Origin: Bradyrhizobium diazoefficiens
GTDB taxonomy: Bacteria > Pseudomonadota > Alphaproteobacteria > Rhizobiales > Xanthobacteraceae
DNA length: 64,000 nt
Direction: 5' to 3'
NCBI RefSeq assembly: GCF_018129965.1
Contig: NZ_JAFCKW010000005.1
Span: 246,088-310,087, forward strand
Below, one piece after another: positions 61,175-64,000 of the stretch. The position numbers and the translations under genes were made by a program. How positions within the stretch are numbered: the first letter of the stretch is position 1; each line of letters begins with the position of its first letter. Under the pieces are notes generated by a model. The model saw nothing but the letters and a program-made list of their open reading frames with translations, was not told the origin of the DNA and did no database searches.

Positions 61175-61960
61175 CTAAACCGGCTTGCCCGCATACGGCA
61201 TCGACGCCGTCAGGCCGCCGTCCACCGGGAACGCCTGTCCGTTCACATACGACGCCTCGTCACTGGCCAGGAACAATCCCATCGCCGCGAGCTCGTGCGG
61301 CTGGCCGGGACGCTTGAGCGGATTGAGCTGACCGATCTTGTCCTGGGTGCCGCGCTCCTTGGCGCGGTCGAAGATCGGCTTGGTCATGCCGGTCTCGATC
61401 AGGCCGGGGCATACCGCGTTGATGCGAACGCCGGTGCCGGAGAGCGAGTAGGCCGTGGTCTGCACCAGGCTGATCACGCCGGCCTTGCTCGCCGCATAGG
61501 GATGACCGCTCGCGCCCGCTTTCAGGCCCGCAACCGACGCCGTCAGCACGATTGCGCCGGACTGCTGCTTCACCATGTGCGGCATCGCATGCTTCACCGC
61601 GAGGAACGGTCCGATCAGGTTGACGCGCAGGACCTCCTGCCACTGTTCCACGGTCTGCTCGCCGAGCGGCACGAGTCCGCCGGAGACGCCGGCATTGGCC
61701 CAGATCACGTCGAGCCGGCCGTGCGTCTTCACCGCCTTGTCGATCACGGCGATGACATCCTTTTCGGAACCGGCATCCGCAATCATGGCCTCGGCGACAC
61801 CGCCGGCCTTCTTCACCTCGTCGACCGTCTCCTTCACCGCTTCAGTGCGATCGACCGCGATCAGCTTGGCGCCTTCGCGGGTGAACAGCAGCGCGGCGGC
61901 GCGACCGATGCCGCTGCCGGCGCCGGTGATGATGACGGATTTGCCTTGCAGACGGCCCAT
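61175..61960 (-). CDS. Short-chain dehydrogenase/reductase
   Basis: This 261-residue classical SDR has the cofactor motif ITGAGSGIGRAAAL (TGxxxGxG, ~11-19) and an acidic residue after beta-2 (IAVDRTEAV), suggesting NAD(H) preference. It also has the structural WANAGVSGG (NAG), catalytic Ser in IVLTASVAGLKAG, and Tyr/Lys in HPYAASKAG (~155/159). VNGQAFPVDGGLTAS closes the fold. The substrate is unknown. It diverges from the histidine phosphatase gene across 132 bases. Confidence 0.92.
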   Translation of the reverse strand: MGRLQGKSVIITGAGSGIGRAAALLFTREGAKLIAVDRTEAVKETVDEVKKAGGVAEAMIADAGSEKDVIAVIDKAVKTHGRLDVIWANAGVSGGLVPLGEQTVEQWQEVLRVNLIGPFLAVKHAMPHMVKQQSGAIVLTASVAGLKAGASGHPYAASKAGVISLVQTTAYSLSGTGVRINAVCPGLIETGMTKPIFDRAKERGTQDKIGQLNPLKRPGQPHELAAMGLFLASDEASYVNGQAFPVDGGLTASMPYAGKPV

Positions 61961-62005
61961 GCGTGTCTCCCTTTGGCTCCTGCGCGACGCTTGCCGCGCA
62001 GCGGA

Positions 62006-62026
62006 ATTTCAAACAAGATTTCAAAC
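62006..62026. promoter_or_regulatory. Short direct repeat in a divergent promoter region
   Basis: ATTTCAAAC occurs at 62006-62014 and again at 62018-62026 (12-base period) between the divergent dehydrogenase and histidine phosphatase genes. The TTCAAAC word is the same as the arm of the candidate TetR operator at 50510. Confidence 0.3.
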
Positions 62027-62092
62027 GGTAAAGTGTCTTGAGACGGGTTCGCTCCTGACGTACAGCGACATCACACGGGATGGAAGGGGATC

Positions 62093-62791
62093 ATGGCAGC
62101 CGCAGACAAGCCGAATGTGGTCACGACACGGTGGTGGTGGGTCCGGCACGCGCCGGTGCGCAACGACGGCGGCAACATCTACGGACAGAGCGATCTTCCC
62201 TGCGACACCAGCGACACCTACGTGTTCAATGCCGTTGCCAAGGTGCTACCGCGCAAGGCGGTCTGGTATTCGAGCAATCTGATGCGGACGCATCAGACCG
62301 CCGAAGCGATCTGGGCGGCCGGCTTTCCGAGGCCCGACTCGATGAAGTGGGAGGCGGACCTCGCCGAGCAGAACCTCGGCCGCTGGCAGGGCATGAACCG
62401 CGCCCAGTTCGTCGCCAGCCGCCCGGTGGGGTCGAGCTGGTTCGCCGACATCAACGAGCCTGCGCCCGGCGGCGAAAGCTTCATGGACCTCTACAACCGC
62501 ACGCGCCGCACCATCGAGCGGATCAACGCCGAGGCGGCCGGACGGGACATCATCGCCGTCGCCCATGGCGGCACCATCAAAGCCGCGCTCGGCCTCGCGC
62601 TCGAGGGGCAGCTGGAAAGGGCGCTGTCATTCGACATCGACAATTGCTCGATCACGCGCATCGATCATTTTGCGAGCCCCGAACGCACGGTCTGGCGCTT
62701 GCCGATGGTGAACCAGCAGCCCTGGATCGCCGACGATGCCCATGCGGCGATGCATCAACTTGCGGGACCGGAAGTCAAGAAGCTCGCCTGA
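62093..62791 (+). CDS. Histidine phosphatase superfamily protein
   Basis: This 232-residue phosphoglycerate-mutase-like enzyme has the catalytic RH motif in WWWVRHAPVRNDG (phospho-His ~19; RHA instead of RHG), Arg in YSSNLMRTHQTAEAI, the Glu segment in LAEQNLGRWQGMN and the second His in IIAVAHGGTIKAAL. GGAAGGGGATC precedes the ATG. It may dephosphorylate a small metabolite. In this neighbourhood a link to the kinase/dehydrogenase pathway at 50.7-53.1 kb is possible but not shown. Confidence 0.92.
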   Translation: MAAADKPNVVTTRWWWVRHAPVRNDGGNIYGQSDLPCDTSDTYVFNAVAKVLPRKAVWYSSNLMRTHQTAEAIWAAGFPRPDSMKWEADLAEQNLGRWQGMNRAQFVASRPVGSSWFADINEPAPGGESFMDLYNRTRRTIERINAEAAGRDIIAVAHGGTIKAALGLALEGQLERALSFDIDNCSITRIDHFASPERTVWRLPMVNQQPWIADDAHAAMHQLAGPEVKKLA

Positions 62792-62799
62792 GTTAAGCC

Positions 62800-62879
62800 G
62801 TCATTCCGGGACGGTCCAAATGATCGGACCCGGAATCTCGAGATTCCGGGTCCGATGCTTTGCATCGTCCCGGAATGAC
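62800..62879. repeat. Intergenic nested palindrome with a perfect 34-bp core
   Basis: Outer arms GTCATTCCGGGAC (62800-62812) and GTCCCGGAATGAC (62867-62879) are perfectly complementary. Inside, 62823-62856 is a perfect 34-bp palindrome with half-site ATCGGACCCGGAATCTC. The element fills most of the 120-base gap between the phosphatase and dehydrogenase genes. TCATTCCGGG ends are typical of REP-like elements in this lineage. Confidence 0.85.
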
Positions 62880-62911
62880 ATTGAACACGAAGATCAATCT
62901 GGGAGAGAAAC

Positions 62912-63679
62912 ATGACCTTGTTCGACATGAAGGGCAAAGTTGCCGTCATCACCGGCTCGACGCGCGGAATCGGGCTTGCGATCGCCGAGCGCATGGCCGA
63001 GCACGGCGCCAAGGTCGTGATCTCCTCGCGCAAGGCCGACGTCTGCGACCAGGTCGCCAAGGGGATCAACGACAGGTTCGGCAAGGGCACGGCGGTCGCG
63101 ATCGCCGCGAACATCTCGTCGAAGGAAAACCTGCAGAACCTGATCGACGAGAGCAACCGCGTCTTCGGCAAGATCGACGTGCTGGTCTGCAACGCCGCGT
63201 CGAACCCGTATTACGGTCCGCTCGCCGGCATCTCCGACGACCAGTTCCGGAAGATCCTCGACAACAACATCGTCGCCAACAACTGGCTGATCTCGATGGT
63301 GGTGCCGCAGATGATCGAGCGCAAGGACGGCTCGATCATCATCGTTTCCTCGATCGGCGGCCTCAAGGGCTCGACCATCCTCGGCGCCTACGCGATCTCG
63401 AAGGCCGCCGACATGCAGCTCGCGCGCAACCTCGCCTGCGAATACGGCCCGCACAACATCCGCGTGAACTGCATCGCGCCCGGTCTGATCAAGACCGATT
63501 TCGCCAAGGCGCTGTGGGACAATCCGGAGAACCTGAAGGCGTCGACATCGCGCTCTCCGCTGCTCCGCATCGGCATCCCCGACGAGATCGCCGGCGCCGC
63601 CGTGTTCCTGGGCTCGAAGGCCGGCGACTTCATGACCGGCCAGACCATGGTGATCGACGGCGGCGCGACGATCAGCTGA
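62912..63679 (+). CDS. Short-chain dehydrogenase/reductase
   Basis: This 255-residue classical SDR has the cofactor motif VITGSTRGIGLAIAE (~13-21) and a Ser-Ser-Arg-Lys after beta-2 (VVISSRKAD), suggesting NADP(H) preference. It also has NAA in VLVCNAASNPYYG, catalytic Ser in IIIVSSIGGLKGS, and Tyr/Lys in GAYAISKAAD (~159/163). IRVNCIAPGLIKTDFAKALW and MTGQTMVIDGGATIS complete the fold. CTGGGAGAGA precedes the ATG. It is similar in type but not close in sequence to the SDR at 61175, and probably acts with the fatty-acid-type genes nearby. Confidence 0.93.
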   Translation: MTLFDMKGKVAVITGSTRGIGLAIAERMAEHGAKVVISSRKADVCDQVAKGINDRFGKGTAVAIAANISSKENLQNLIDESNRVFGKIDVLVCNAASNPYYGPLAGISDDQFRKILDNNIVANNWLISMVVPQMIERKDGSIIIVSSIGGLKGSTILGAYAISKAADMQLARNLACEYGPHNIRVNCIAPGLIKTDFAKALWDNPENLKASTSRSPLLRIGIPDEIAGAAVFLGSKAGDFMTGQTMVIDGGATIS

Positions 63680-63695
63680 TCTCGCCTACCTGAAG

Positions 63696-63724
63696 GGAAG
63701 GTGGTTGGAGGAACCAACCACTTT
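63696..63724 (+). terminator. Probable terminator hairpin after the dehydrogenase
   Basis: GAAGGTGGTTGG (63696-63707) pairs with CCAACCACTTTC (63713-63724) over 12 positions with one G-U; the loop is AGGAA. It lies 17 bases after the stop codon. The T-run is short (TTTCC), so termination may be partial. Confidence 0.5.
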
Positions 63725-63789
63725 CCGGCTCGTTAGCCCGCGCATTCATCGTCGACCGGCATGGGAGGCGAGGGCTAAGAGCGAGTCAG

Positions 63790-64000
63790 ATGATCCCCAC
63801 GGTGATCAAGCCGCAATCGTCCGACGACGTCTCCGCGATGATCGTCACGGTGGGCGCGGCGATCCTCAGCATCATCATCGTCGCGGCGCTTTATCTCGGG
63901 CGTGAAATCTTCGTTCCCGTCGCGCTCGCCATCCTGCTGAGCTTCGTGCTCGCAGCTCCAGTCAGGCTGATACAGCGGCTTCACGCCCCGCGGGCGCTGG
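63790..64000 (+). CDS. AI-2E family transporter-like membrane protein, 3' partial
   Basis: The first 70 codons are visible; the gene runs off the window. After a short polar N-terminus there are two closely spaced hydrophobic segments (VGAAILSIIIVAALYLG, then REIFVPVALAILLSFVLAAP) followed by VRLIQRLH. The order LYLGREIFVPVALAILLSF is characteristic of the AI-2E/PerM exporter-like family. No strong ribosome-binding site is visible just before ATG 63790. The ligand is unknown; some members export autoinducer-2 and others work as sodium/proton antiporters. Confidence 0.75.
   Translation, partial: MIPTVIKPQSSDDVSAMIVTVGAAILSIIIVAALYLGREIFVPVALAILLSFVLAAPVRLIQRLHAPRAL

Noticed and set aside
1..64000. 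CRISPR arrays, tRNA or rRNA genes, prophage or integrative-element boundaries
   Set aside because: No regularly spaced identical repeats, no cloverleaf-like tRNA sequence, and no integrase or phage structural genes were seen anywhere in the window.

Overview
The window reads as a chromosomal segment of a slow-growing Bradyrhizobium-like alphaproteobacterium. The evidence is high GC with strong third-position G/C bias, the family mix (DabAB, BKACE, acyl-CoA dehydrogenases, Lpg1974-type and Omp25-type barrels), and intergenic palindromes plus one long repeat that resemble multicopy elements I remember from Bradyrhizobium and Rhodopseudomonas genomes. No rRNA, tRNA, CRISPR array or intact insertion sequence was seen.

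Region 1 (1-30.4 kb) is a surface and export region. It opens inside a giant two-partner-secretion adhesin (TpsA, more than 4,200 residues, 5' end outside the window). Next come a small coiled-coil protein, a Wza-like polysaccharide export lipoprotein, a small secreted protein and a lytic transglycosylase. An ECF sigma factor and a one-domain FecR relative lie on the minus strand. A tightly packed plus-strand operon follows: TpsB transporter, an ExbB with a DUF2341/LamG periplasmic extension, ExbD, TonB, a Porin_5-type porin, a secreted coiled-coil protein and a parvulin isomerase. The region closes with exopolysaccharide genes: a polyprenyl-phosphate sugar transferase, a transposase-OrfA-like small DNA-binding protein and a Wzz/BY-kinase fusion. 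The likely theme is an adhesin plus exopolysaccharide, with a dedicated Ton motor beside the adhesin transporter. I regard this as the best candidate for an undescribed system here.

Region 2 (30.7-37.5 kb) is a DabB-DabA inorganic-carbon uptake operon with a DUF6671-like zinc-ribbon protein and a SOUL heme-binding protein downstream, and a divergent LysR regulator. Region 3 (37.5-49.8 kb) is mixed: a VapBC-like toxin-antitoxin pair broken by one single-base indel in each gene, an MFS transporter, a CaiB-type CoA transferase, a classical autotransporter divergent from a LytS/LytTR two-component pair, a BKACE enzyme, two tandemly duplicated 71-residue proteins, a RidA protein and an Omp25-like barrel.

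Region 4 (49.8-64 kb) is catabolic and accessory. It holds a TetR regulator divergent from an acyl-CoA dehydrogenase and kinase-like phosphotransferase (the two halves of ACAD10/11-type enzymes), a chemoreceptor, ArgE, and a three-gene operon (alpha/beta hydrolase, acyltransferase-like protein, outer-membrane barrel) divergent from a cytochrome P450. Then come a structured repeat region, two short-chain dehydrogenases, a histidine phosphatase, and the start of an AI-2E family membrane protein cut by the window edge.
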